Source: Aestuariibaculum sediminum (GTDB lineage: Bacteria; Bacteroidota; Bacteroidia; Flavobacteriales; Flavobacteriaceae). Taken from it: a stretch of DNA of 64,000 nucleotides. Shown here one piece after another: positions 55,017 through 63,288 of the stretch (the first letter of the stretch is position 1; every line of letters starts with the position of its first letter). The stretch covers positions 616,172 through 680,171 of the forward strand of contig NZ_JACVXB010000002.1 of NCBI RefSeq assembly GCF_014596945.1. Direction: 5' to 3'. Made by a program: the position numbers and the translations under genes. The notes under the pieces were generated by a model. That model saw only the letters and a program-made list of their open reading frames with translations. It was not told where the DNA came from and did not search any database.

Positions 55017-55811
55017 TTGCGTAAAACGGTTTTTGAAATACCAAAAATGGACTGTCCGTCGGAAGAAAACTTAATTCGAATGAAATTAGGTAATCTAACT
55101 AATGTTCAGCATCTTGAATTTAATATTCCCGAACGTTCATTAACTGTTTTTCATAAGGCTCCAATTGATAATATAGAGCACTCTATTTTAGAATTAAATT
55201 TAGGAGGTAAAATAATATCTTCTGCAGAAACAAATCAGGTTACTTTTAAAGAACAAACGCTTCAAAGAAAATTACTATGGAGTGTTCTTGCAATAAATTT
55301 TGGTTTTTTTATCATAGAAATGCTCACAGGAATTTTCTCAAAATCTATGGGTCTTGTAGCCGATAGTCTAGATATGCTTGCCGATACTTTTGTTTATGGC
55401 ATGAGTTTATTTGCTGTTGGTGGTTCTATGACGTTTAAAAAACGTATCGCGAAACGCTCGGGTTATTTTCAAATTATATTAGCTGTTATTGGTTTTGTAG
55501 AGGTTATTAGACGTTTTTTTAACACTGAAATTTTACCCAATGAACAAACCATGATTATAGTTTCAGTTTTTGCCTTGTTAGCTAACGGTATTTGCCTTTT
55601 TCTGCTTCAAAAATCAAAAAGTAAAACGGAAGCGCATATGAAAGCTAGTCTTATTTTCACATCAAACGATGTAATTATTAATCTAGGCGTTATTATAGCT
55701 GGAACTTTGGTGTATTGGTTGAATTCCTCTTTACCCGATTTAATTATTGGAAGCATCGTTTTTGCTTTGGTTATTAATGGAGCATTTAGAATATTGAAAC
55801 TTGGAAGTTAG
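55017..55811 (+). CDS. CDF-family metal transporter with an N-terminal HMA-like domain
   Basis: The 264 residues have an HMA-like domain (1 to about 75; FEIPKMDCPSEENL) and a CDF transporter (about 85-264, six membrane helices; GLVADSLDMLADTF and FTSNDVIINLGVIIAG). The HMA metal site reads CxxE instead of CxxC, which suggests altered metal binding. The start is TTG at 55017 because it lies immediately before the conserved domain; an ATG at 55010 is out of frame. It may be co-transcribed with the aldo-keto reductase. Confidence 0.85.
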   Translation: MRKTVFEIPKMDCPSEENLIRMKLGNLTNVQHLEFNIPERSLTVFHKAPIDNIEHSILELNLGGKIISSAETNQVTFKEQTLQRKLLWSVLAINFGFFIIEMLTGIFSKSMGLVADSLDMLADTFVYGMSLFAVGGSMTFKKRIAKRSGYFQIILAVIGFVEVIRRFFNTEILPNEQTMIIVSVFALLANGICLFLLQKSKSKTEAHMKASLIFTSNDVIINLGVIIAGTLVYWLNSSLPDLIIGSIVFALVINGAFRILKLGS

Positions 55812-55820
55812 AGAACAAAT

Positions 55821-56234
55821 TTATAGCAAGGCATTTAATTTGTCTTTCATTTGCATACGTTTAAATGAATAGGTTTCCGAAGATTTGTTAAGGTAATCTA
55901 AAATAACCATCAATTTTTTCTTTAACATCAGGTTATCAATCCTATTATTTGCCCCATTTAATTTATCGTTCATAATGAGTTCAAAAATGAATTCACTTAA
56001 CAGTTCAAGATGTGTCTCATGCATGCATGATATCTTCTGTTTTAATTCGAGGTCATTAAAATATATTATATCATTAACCGATAAATCAAATTCATCTTTG
56101 AGTGTTTTATCTATTTTATCTAATTCTTCAGAAGCATTGTTTGAGTTTAAACCTATCGTTTTTTCAATTAACCTAGATAGCAGTAGTGTAAGACGGTTAA
56201 TTTCACGTTTTATTAGATCATTTTCAATACCCAT
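55821..56234 (-). CDS. Helical protein of unknown function
   Basis: The 137 residues are soluble and strongly helical (IKREINRLTLLLSRLIEKTIG). No motif is recognised. It converges on the metal transporter with a 9-base gap. Possibly a flavobacterial family of unknown function. Confidence 0.65.
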   Translation of the reverse strand: MGIENDLIKREINRLTLLLSRLIEKTIGLNSNNASEELDKIDKTLKDEFDLSVNDIIYFNDLELKQKISCMHETHLELLSEFIFELIMNDKLNGANNRIDNLMLKKKLMVILDYLNKSSETYSFKRMQMKDKLNALL

Positions 56235-56269
56235 AAGAATTTTGGTTTGAAATCGAATAAAAAAATAGA

Positions 56270-56947
56270 TTATTCCTTAACGATTATAATGCTGGCTTTA
56301 ACGCCCGTTGCTAAATTCCATCGGTTTCCAGAAATTAAGTTCTTTTGATCATCAACAACTCGAAACTCGGCAGTGTTAGGGCCTGAATCTCCTTGATTTA
56401 AAGCTACAAAGTCTATTTTATTTAATCCGGGTCTTAAATCTATTTTCACGCCTTGAAAACCACCATTTAGAAAAACCCTTGCTTTAACAACATCGTCATT
56501 TACCCGTACTTGTATCAAATCGCCATCAACTGCACCATGATCGCGGTAAACCACATTAACAAATTCAGCTTTGCTTCTAAAATCCCCAAAATACTGATCG
56601 GTTTTACTGCCATTTAATTGCTCAACCTCTTCCGGCGATAATTTTAAATCTGCAATATTTTTATCAAGTTGCTCTTTAAATAATTCGCCAGGATCACCCC
56701 ACTCTTCTTCGTAAAGAGAAAATTTATTTTTTGGTTTATTAAAATTAGGTTTAGGTAATTCAGTAACAGTTAAATTTCCAAAATTTGTTTCTTCTTTTTC
56801 TTTCTCTGCGGGTATAATTTTCTTTGTATCCGTTTCCTTTGTGGTTTCTACTGCAGGAATTGCAACTGAAGATCTTTTATTATCTAGCTGGGCATGAACA
56901 GAAAACGATAGTGCAAATACAAATATGTAAAACGAAAATAACTTCAT
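56270..56947 (-). CDS. Secreted protein of unknown function
   Basis: The 225 residues carry a signal peptide (about 1-20), a low-complexity, charged linker (KETDTKKIIPAEKEKEE and following) and a beta-rich C-terminal domain (about 125-225; VYRDHGAVDGDLIQVRVNDD). No catalytic motif is visible. A surface-associated role is possible but not supported. It lies 35 bases upstream of the helical gene on the same strand. Confidence 0.65.
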   Translation of the reverse strand: MKLFSFYIFVFALSFSVHAQLDNKRSSVAIPAVETTKETDTKKIIPAEKEKEETNFGNLTVTELPKPNFNKPKNKFSLYEEEWGDPGELFKEQLDKNIADLKLSPEEVEQLNGSKTDQYFGDFRSKAEFVNVVYRDHGAVDGDLIQVRVNDDVVKARVFLNGGFQGVKIDLRPGLNKIDFVALNQGDSGPNTAEFRVVDDQKNLISGNRWNLATGVKASIIIVKE

Positions 56948-57196
56948 TGTTAAATAATATTGTTTGGGTCAACGAATTATTAAATTCAGTAATATATCAA
57001 ATATATTTCATTATAATTTAACCCCTATATTTTTATCTATAATTTTACATTCATTTAACAAAAACCATTCCTTAGTAACTCTAAACTAAAAAAAAATTAT
57101 AGTAATTATTAAGAATACTACAAACCCTTGATTAAAATGTACTTGTGGTATTGTTTTTGTGAGATAATTATTTCACAAACTTAAATTTTAATTTCT

Positions 57197-57766
57197 ATGA
57201 GACTATCTAGACAACACCCCGAGGTAAATGCAGGTTCAATGGCAGATATTGCTTTTTTATTATTGATTTTCTTTTTAGTGACCGCAACAATTTCTTCTGA
57301 TGAAGGATTTAATAGAAAACTTCCCGAGGATTGTCCTCCTGGAATTAATTGTGAAACCGTAATTCCGGAGCGAAATATATTGCGTATCACTATAAATAAT
57401 AAAGATGAAATTATGGTTGAAAACGAAATAGTTTCTATAGAAGCATTAAAGGATTTAACTAAACTATTTGTTGATAACAACGGAGACAACACCTGTGAAT
57501 ACTGTAAAGGGACTCAGGCGAAAATGTTTTCAGATAATCCTACGAAGGCTGTGATTTCGCTACAAACTCATGCAAATACAACATATAATCGATTCATTGA
57601 AGTTCAAAACGAATTAACCGCTGCTTATTATGAATTAAGAAATGATTATTGTACTAATGTTTTAAATAAATCATCAAAAAATTTAACAGCAGAAGAAGTG
57701 ATAAAAGTAAAGGAAGCTTATCCTTTTATAGTTTCAGAAGCTGAAACCAAACATCTTGCGTTGTAA
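57197..57766 (+). CDS. ExbD/TolR-family protein, orphan, with cysteine pairs
   Basis: The 189 residues have a short cytoplasmic N-terminus, one membrane helix (about 15-35; MADIAFLLLIFFLV with the conserved Asp of ExbD) and a periplasmic domain. ExbD works with ExbB to drive TonB-dependent transport, but no exbB is adjacent. The periplasmic part contains paired cysteines (CPPGINC and CEYC), which are unusual for ExbD and suggest disulfides. The promoter region has a -33 TTG and a weak -7 element. Not a complete ExbBD system here. Confidence 0.82.
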   Translation: MRLSRQHPEVNAGSMADIAFLLLIFFLVTATISSDEGFNRKLPEDCPPGINCETVIPERNILRITINNKDEIMVENEIVSIEALKDLTKLFVDNNGDNTCEYCKGTQAKMFSDNPTKAVISLQTHANTTYNRFIEVQNELTAAYYELRNDYCTNVLNKSSKNLTAEEVIKVKEAYPFIVSEAETKHLAL

Positions 57767-57832
57767 AATTTAAAGGTTGCTTTTTACAAATAGCATCGTA
57801 ATAAATTATAAGGAAAACTTGGTACGAGTAAT

Positions 57833-58231
57833 CTACTCAAGAGGCACACCATAAGTTATAGTTATATGGCGTTTGCCCCAGTTTTTAGCAGCTTTTACAT
57901 CTACACCCATGTAAATATCTATTTTGTTCTTCCATCGTGAAGCCATGCGGTCTTTTACATAAAAAACTCCTTGTAAACCGTTAATTTTTACCGGTGTGTT
58001 ATATTTTAAACCTTTTTCATATAAATCCTGTGTAACAGCTACAACTTTGACACCTGGTTTTAAACTATCGCCAAAAGCCGTAATTTGAGGGTGTGCATTG
58101 GTTTGTGCTTTTATAGAATTATAAGCTGTTGCTGTAACTTTTATATTGTGCCATAGATATTTCTTTTGAACATCGTGAGACATTAGAACAAAGCTAAAGA
58201 ACAGAGCAAAACAAAAAATGAAGGTTCTCAA
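57833..58231 (-). CDS. 3D-domain secreted protein
   Basis: The 132 residues start with a signal peptide (MRTFIFCFALFFSFVLMS, TTG start at 58231), followed by a 3D domain: KVTATAYNS, then VKDRMASRWKNKIDIYMG and the trailing AAKNWGKR. 3D-domain proteins are related to MltA lytic transglycosylases and bind peptidoglycan or act on it. A 17-bp inverted repeat lies just upstream. It is downstream of Hsp20, with terminators between. Confidence 0.85.
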   Translation of the reverse strand: MRTFIFCFALFFSFVLMSHDVQKKYLWHNIKVTATAYNSIKAQTNAHPQITAFGDSLKPGVKVVAVTQDLYEKGLKYNTPVKINGLQGVFYVKDRMASRWKNKIDIYMGVDVKAAKNWGKRHITITYGVPLE

Positions 58232-58232
58232 A

Positions 58233-58275
58233 ATAACAAATGCTTTTTCTAAATATACGAAAAAGCATTTGTTAT
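58233..58275. repeat. 17-bp inverted repeat between Hsp20 and the 3D gene
   Basis: A 17-bp stem (58233-58249 with 58259-58275) with a 9-base loop lies just upstream of the 3D gene start. With 7 A-T-rich end pairs it could be a leader structure of that gene; it is separate from the Hsp20 terminator at 58281. Confidence 0.65.
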
Positions 58276-58280
58276 GGATT

Positions 58281-58310
58281 AAAACAAAAGAGAGCCTTAG
58301 CTCTCTTTTT
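58281..58310 (-). terminator. Terminator of the Hsp20 gene
   Basis: A perfect 10-bp stem (58286-58295 with 58300-58309) closes a 4-base loop and is followed by T on the minus strand, starting 3 bases after the Hsp20 stop. Confidence 0.8.
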
Positions 58311-58312
58311 AA

Positions 58313-58789
58313 TTATTTAATATCAATTTTTCTAGCAGAAGGTCTTTTAGACTCTTCTTTTTTAGGCAAATTAATTTTCAATATACCTTCTTTGTAGTCG
58401 GCTTTTATTTTTTCAATATCAACAGATTGTGGTATTGTAAAGGTTCTTTTGAAAGAAGAATAACCAAATTCTTTTCTGGTGTAATGTTTTTCTTCTTTGC
58501 TTACTTCAGATTTAGATTCTGCACCTACAGATAATACGTTATCGTCGATATTGATATCAAAATCCGATTTTTCAAGTCCAGGCACAGCCATTTCAATAGC
58601 AAACTTATCTTCTGAATCAACAATATTTACTTTTGGTAATGACATACCATTATTAAAATCTGGCATAAATTCGGTTCCTAATCTATTGCTAAAAATATCA
58701 TCGAACCAAGAATTGATGTTAGGTAATAAATTAAAGTTAGAGTCTGAAATTTTATTACCATTTTTTCTTGTTGGAATTAAAACACTCAT
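58313..58789 (-). CDS. Hsp20/alpha-crystallin-family small heat-shock protein
   Basis: The 158 residues have the alpha-crystallin domain (about 45-150; PKVNIVDSEDKFAIEMAVPG, EFGYSSFKRTFTIP) and the C-terminal IxI-like region. Small heat-shock proteins bind unfolding proteins without ATP. Single gene with its own terminator; no nearby HSP regulator. Confidence 0.92.
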   Translation of the reverse strand: MSVLIPTRKNGNKISDSNFNLLPNINSWFDDIFSNRLGTEFMPDFNNGMSLPKVNIVDSEDKFAIEMAVPGLEKSDFDINIDDNVLSVGAESKSEVSKEEKHYTRKEFGYSSFKRTFTIPQSVDIEKIKADYKEGILKINLPKKEESKRPSARKIDIK

Positions 58790-58942
58790 AACTAATTAAT
58801 TTTTGATTAAACAATTTATTTTATATAATAACAGCAAATAAAATACCATTGTTTAATAACTGAAAATATTACAGTAAATCTGACAAAATTACATGTTAAC
58901 TAATTATATATCAATACACAAGGCCTCTTGTCTGGGTTTGTT

Positions 58943-60919
58943 TTAATAGTTTAATAAATCGAACAGTTCCTTTTCAAATCTTTGTATTGGTAAATATTGT
59001 GCTTCTAAATTTTTATTAAATGGAATAGGTGTATCCAAACTCGCTACACGTTTAATAGGTGCATCTAAAAATTCGAAACAATGTTCGGTAATCAATGCAG
59101 AAATATCGCTGGCTATGCCTCCAAAAAGAGAATCTTCCTGTAAAATTATAACTCGGCCTGTTTTCTTTACTGAATTATAAATGCTCTCTGTATCTAACGG
59201 CTGAAGGGTGCGTAAATCAATTAAATCGGCATCTATCTGTTCGAATTTATTTAAAACTTCCAAAGCCCAATGTACTGCCGCTCCATAACTTACAATAGTG
59301 ACAGCATGACCTGTTCGTATTACAGAGGCCTTACCAAATGGTAAAGTATAATACCCCATTGGGACGTCCTGTTTCATTGTTCTATATAAAGCCTTATGTT
59401 CGAAAAACAATACAGGATTAGGGTCGTTAATTGCTGTATTCAGTAATCCTTTTGCATCATAAGGAAATGCAGGATATACAACTTTAAGCCCAGGAGTTTT
59501 TGTAAACCAGGCTTCATTAGTTTGCGAGTGAAACGGTCCCGCTCCCACTCCTGCTCCACAAGGCATACGTAATACAACATCGGCATGTTGATTCCATCGG
59601 TAATAGCTTTTAGCTAAATAATTTACTACGGGGTTAAAACCTGAAGAAATAAAATCTGCAAATTGAAGTTCAACAACACTTTTAATTCCTGCTATAGATA
59701 ATCCCATGGCAGCCTCGATTATTGAAGATTCACAAATGGGTGTATTACGAACGCGTTCCTTTCCAAAGGCTTCGACAAAACCATCTGTTATTTTAAAAAC
59801 TCCACCGTATTCTGCAATATCCTGCCCCATAATCACAAGATCTTTATGCATATTCATACTTTCGCTTAAAGCATTGGAGATAGCATCAATGAATCTTATA
59901 TTTTCACATTCTGTAATTGGTTTAACTTCATGATAAATTGTTGGTTGGTATACATCATTTAATTCTTTAGTTACATCTGGTACAATATCAGAATCATTAA
60001 ATGTCATTTCTAAACTCTTGTTAATTTTTGTTGAAATATTGTTTTTAATCTCATTTTCAAGCATATCCGTTAAAACACCTGAACTTTTTAAGAAAGCTTC
60101 ATAATTTGAAACAGGATCTTTTAATCCCCATGCTTTTAATGTATCTTCAGGCACATACTTTGTTCCACTAGCTTCTTCGTGCCCACGCATTCTAAATGTT
60201 TTAAATTCAATCAAAATAGGTCTTGGGTGTTTTCGAACACTTGAAGCTATATTTTTAATTTGTTTATAGACCTCTATAATATTGTTTCCATCAATAATAT
60301 GGGCTTCCATGCCGTATCCTAATGCTCGATCAGCAAGATGTTCACAATTATATTGTTCTTTTGTTGGTGTAGATAATCCGTAACCGTTATTTTCAATACA
60401 AAAAAGTACTGGTAATTGCCATACTGACGCCACATTTAACGCTTCGTGAAAATCACCCTCACTAGTTCCGCCTTCACCTGTAAAAACTGCAGTGACTAAA
60501 TTGCTTTTATTAAGCTTTGATGCCAAAGCAATACCATTAGCAACACCCAACTGTGGTCCCAAATGAGAAATCATACCAACTATTTTATACTCTTGCGACC
60601 CAAAATGAAATGAGCGATCCCTTCCTTTTGTAAATCCCGAGGACTTTCCTTGCCACTGCGAAAACAACCGATACAACGGTACGTTTCTAGAAGTAAAAAC
60701 ACCTAAATTTCTATGCATTGTTAAAATATACTCATCGGGCTGTAAAGCCATTGCAACACCCACAGAAATTGCTTCCTGGCCAATACCAGAAAACCATTTA
60801 CTTATTTTACCTTGTCGCAATAAAACAAGCATTTTTTCTTCAATAAGTCGAGGTTCAACCAAAGCCTTATAAAGCTTTAACTGTTCGGTATCGTCTAAAA
60901 AATCGGTTTCAAACTCCAT
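58943..60919 (-). CDS. Thiamine-dependent 2-oxoacid dehydrogenase E1, fused alpha-beta
   Basis: The 658 residues join the alpha subunit (about 1-310; GQEAISVGVAMAL and the TPP motif GEGGTSEGDFHEAL to NNGYG) and the beta subunit (about 335-658; MGQDIAEYGGVFKIT, then PCGAGVGAGPFHSQ). The fused form is typical of Bacteroidota and serves a pyruvate or branched-chain 2-oxoacid dehydrogenase complex; which one cannot be told. The open frame begins at 60967, but its first 16 residues overlap the promoter, so I use the ATG at 60919. No E2 or E3 gene is adjacent. Confidence 0.92.
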   Translation of the reverse strand: MEFETDFLDDTEQLKLYKALVEPRLIEEKMLVLLRQGKISKWFSGIGQEAISVGVAMALQPDEYILTMHRNLGVFTSRNVPLYRLFSQWQGKSSGFTKGRDRSFHFGSQEYKIVGMISHLGPQLGVANGIALASKLNKSNLVTAVFTGEGGTSEGDFHEALNVASVWQLPVLFCIENNGYGLSTPTKEQYNCEHLADRALGYGMEAHIIDGNNIIEVYKQIKNIASSVRKHPRPILIEFKTFRMRGHEEASGTKYVPEDTLKAWGLKDPVSNYEAFLKSSGVLTDMLENEIKNNISTKINKSLEMTFNDSDIVPDVTKELNDVYQPTIYHEVKPITECENIRFIDAISNALSESMNMHKDLVIMGQDIAEYGGVFKITDGFVEAFGKERVRNTPICESSIIEAAMGLSIAGIKSVVELQFADFISSGFNPVVNYLAKSYYRWNQHADVVLRMPCGAGVGAGPFHSQTNEAWFTKTPGLKVVYPAFPYDAKGLLNTAINDPNPVLFFEHKALYRTMKQDVPMGYYTLPFGKASVIRTGHAVTIVSYGAAVHWALEVLNKFEQIDADLIDLRTLQPLDTESIYNSVKKTGRVIILQEDSLFGGIASDISALITEHCFEFLDAPIKRVASLDTPIPFNKNLEAQYLPIQRFEKELFDLLNY

Positions 60920-60964
60920 ATTAAAATGTATGTTAAAGCAAGTGTTTAGTAGTTGGGTTAATAT

Positions 60965-60972
60965 CAAATATA
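60965..60972 (-). promoter_or_regulatory. -7 element of the E1 gene
   Basis: Minus-strand TATATTTG matches TAnnTTTG exactly, 45 bases before the ATG at 60919. A TTG lies 24 bases upstream (60997-60999), slightly long. Confidence 0.5.
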
Positions 60973-61031
60973 AGATAAAATACTAGTACGATAAACCAAT
61001 TTGTATTATCTTAAACTTAACAATGTTTTTG

Positions 61032-61039
61032 TACATTTG
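61032..61039 (+). promoter_or_regulatory. -7 element of the 2OG oxygenase operon
   Basis: TACATTTG matches TAnnTTTG exactly, 29 bases before the ATG at 61069. It is divergent from the E1 promoter. Confidence 0.5.
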
Positions 61040-61068
61040 TATAGACTCTAATCAAATAATATATCCTC

Positions 61069-62019
61069 ATGAATGCCATACCTAGCGTAGATTTAAATGA
61101 TTTCTTATCGGATGATCCAAAGAAAAAACAGGACTTTGTAAATGCTTTAGGTAAGGCTTATGAAGAGATTGGATTTGTTGCATTAAAAGGGCATTTTTTA
61201 AGTGATGATTTAGTACATAATCTTTATAAAGAGATTAAAAATTTCTTTGATTTACCTCTGGATACGAAACAAAAATATGAGATACCGGGAATTGGTGGAC
61301 AACGGGGTTATGTCTCTTTTGGAAAAGAAAGTGCTAAAGGTAAAAAAGAGGGTGATTTAAAAGAGTTTTGGCATTTTGGGCAATATGTTGAAGATGATGA
61401 AGCGTTAAAATCTGAATATCCCGATAATGTAATTGTCGAAGAATTACCAGAATTTAATAAAGTTGGTAAAACCACGTATAAAATGCTTGAAAAAACAGCA
61501 AAATATGTTTTACGAGCTTTGGCACTTCATCTAGATTTAAATGAAACCTATTTCGATAATTTTATCCATAACGGAAATTCAATTTTACGTCCAATACATT
61601 ACCCACCTATTACCTCAGAACCAAAAGAAGCTGTGCGAGCAGCTGCGCATGGCGATATTAATTTAATAACACTATTAATGGGAGCTCAAGGACGTGGGCT
61701 GCAAGTGCAAAATCATAAAGGCGAGTGGATTGACGCTATTGCAGCGCCCGATGAATTAATGATTAATGTTGGTGATATGCTTTCAAGACATACAAATAAT
61801 AAACTAAAGTCAACCATACATCGAGTGGTAAACCCACCAAAAGAGCTTTGGGGTACGTCCCGCTATTCAATTCCCTTTTTTATGCACCCTATTAGTAGTA
61901 TGAAATTGGATGTTTTAGAAAATTGCGTCGACGAAGATCACCCGAAAGCTTTTGATGATATTACCGCCGGAGCCTTTTTAAATGAACGCTTAATAGAACT
62001 AGGACTAATAAAAAAATAA
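61069..62019 (+). CDS. 2-oxoglutarate/Fe(II)-type oxygenase, isopenicillin N synthase-like
   Basis: The 316 residues form a double-stranded beta-helix of the isopenicillin N synthase/2OG oxygenase group. The iron ligands are visible: HGD (in AAHGDINLITLL) and the later His in STIHRVVNP, with the cosubstrate Arg-x-Ser in SRYSIPFF. A hydroxylation or desaturation of an unknown substrate is expected. It starts a tight operon with the SUI1 and DUF1835 genes, 5 bases before the next start. Confidence 0.88.
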   Translation: MNAIPSVDLNDFLSDDPKKKQDFVNALGKAYEEIGFVALKGHFLSDDLVHNLYKEIKNFFDLPLDTKQKYEIPGIGGQRGYVSFGKESAKGKKEGDLKEFWHFGQYVEDDEALKSEYPDNVIVEELPEFNKVGKTTYKMLEKTAKYVLRALALHLDLNETYFDNFIHNGNSILRPIHYPPITSEPKEAVRAAAHGDINLITLLMGAQGRGLQVQNHKGEWIDAIAAPDELMINVGDMLSRHTNNKLKSTIHRVVNPPKELWGTSRYSIPFFMHPISSMKLDVLENCVDEDHPKAFDDITAGAFLNERLIELGLIKK

Positions 62020-62024
62020 AATAA

Positions 62025-62354
62025 ATGGATTTACAGGACCAGTTAAAGCATCTGTTCCCTGATCATGTTTCAGATGATAACGTTGAAGAAAAAAGCGAAG
62101 ATCAAGAAATATGGATGCAAGACGACCCTTTAATTTGCAAATACGAAAAACGCAAAGGAAAACCTATAACTATTATTGAAGGTTACACAGGAGCAACCAG
62201 CGATTTTAAAATTTTAGCTAAAGACATAAAAACAGCATTAAGCGTTGGGGGAAGTTTTAAAGACGATAAAATAATTATCCAAGGCGATTACCGCGATAAA
62301 ATAATGGAAATGCTTAAAGAAAAAGGATTCCGCGTTAAACGTGTTGGAGGCTAA
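62025..62354 (+). CDS. eIF1/SUI1-family translation factor (YciH-like)
   Basis: The 109 residues have a charged N-terminus and a SUI1 domain (about 40-109; RKGKPITIIEGYTG, then KTALSVGGSFKDDKIIIQGDYRDK). Bacterial YciH-type proteins bind the ribosome and influence translation initiation. It lies 5 bases after the oxygenase gene and 3 bases before the DUF1835 gene. Confidence 0.92.
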   Translation: MDLQDQLKHLFPDHVSDDNVEEKSEDQEIWMQDDPLICKYEKRKGKPITIIEGYTGATSDFKILAKDIKTALSVGGSFKDDKIIIQGDYRDKIMEMLKEKGFRVKRVGG

Positions 62355-62357
62355 TTA

Positions 62358-63287
62358 ATGAGCTTACTTCCATTACATATTACCAACGGCAATAATTTAA
62401 CAAACCGGCTAAACGAATTGAATATTGAAGGAGAAAAACTTACCTGGCAAGAAATGCTTTGTGAGGGGCCTACAGTAGAAATCGTTTATTCCGAAGAATT
62501 TTATCATTTAAGAAAGCAATTTTTTAGTGCAGCCTATAGTACTGAATTAGATGTAGCCAAAGTAAAATCTGCTATACAAATATTAGACCAGCATAATAGT
62601 TTTTCTGAAATAATACTTTGGTTTGAATATGATTTGTTTTGCCATATCAATATGATCGCGGTCATTAGTTTAATTCGACAAAAAAAAATTGAGTTACCAA
62701 TTTATCTGGTTTGCAGTGGTCGTGTAAGAGGAAGTAAAAACTTAAAAGGATTAAATGAATTAACAACAGGAGAACTTTTGAAACATTATAATGACCGCAT
62801 ATTACTAAATTCTGAAGATTTAGAATTAGCCCATACAATCTGGTGCATTTATTGTGGAAAGGATCACAATTTACTGAAACCTTATATTATTAAATCATCT
62901 TCATTTAAATATTTAAGCAACTGTTTAAAAGCGCATTTAGAGCGCTTTCCTTACTCCAAAGACGGATTAAATAATATTGAAAGAAATATTCTTAAAATTG
63001 TTCGTGATGTTAATATTACTTCTACTAATCATTTATTAGGTTATGCGTTACACTTTCAAGGTTTTTATGGTTATAGTGATTTACAGCTTTTAAGAATTAT
63101 TGAGAATTTAAAGTTGTTTTTTAGAAACACAAAAGAGGGATTAAAACTTAATAGAAAAGGCTTTGAAGTGTTATTGGGTACACACCGCTATATCGAAGAA
63201 TTTAAAAGCGATATGGTATTTGGAGGCGTAAGAAAATCCGATTTTCTTTTCAACAGTAAGGCGAATAAGTTGGTTAATAAAGTGTAA
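62358..63287 (+). CDS. DUF1835 family protein
   Basis: The 309 residues match DUF1835 (N-terminus: LHITNGNNLTNRLNELNI; then LTWQEMLCEGPTVE). The C-terminal third (about 200-300) looks like a helical DNA- or RNA-binding region. Function unknown. Operon position between an initiation-factor-like gene and a nucleoside phosphorylase hints at RNA or nucleotide metabolism; this is inference. Confidence 0.85.
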   Translation: MSLLPLHITNGNNLTNRLNELNIEGEKLTWQEMLCEGPTVEIVYSEEFYHLRKQFFSAAYSTELDVAKVKSAIQILDQHNSFSEIILWFEYDLFCHINMIAVISLIRQKKIELPIYLVCSGRVRGSKNLKGLNELTTGELLKHYNDRILLNSEDLELAHTIWCIYCGKDHNLLKPYIIKSSSFKYLSNCLKAHLERFPYSKDGLNNIERNILKIVRDVNITSTNHLLGYALHFQGFYGYSDLQLLRIIENLKLFFRNTKEGLKLNRKGFEVLLGTHRYIEEFKSDMVFGGVRKSDFLFNSKANKLVNKV

Positions 63288-63288
63288 A

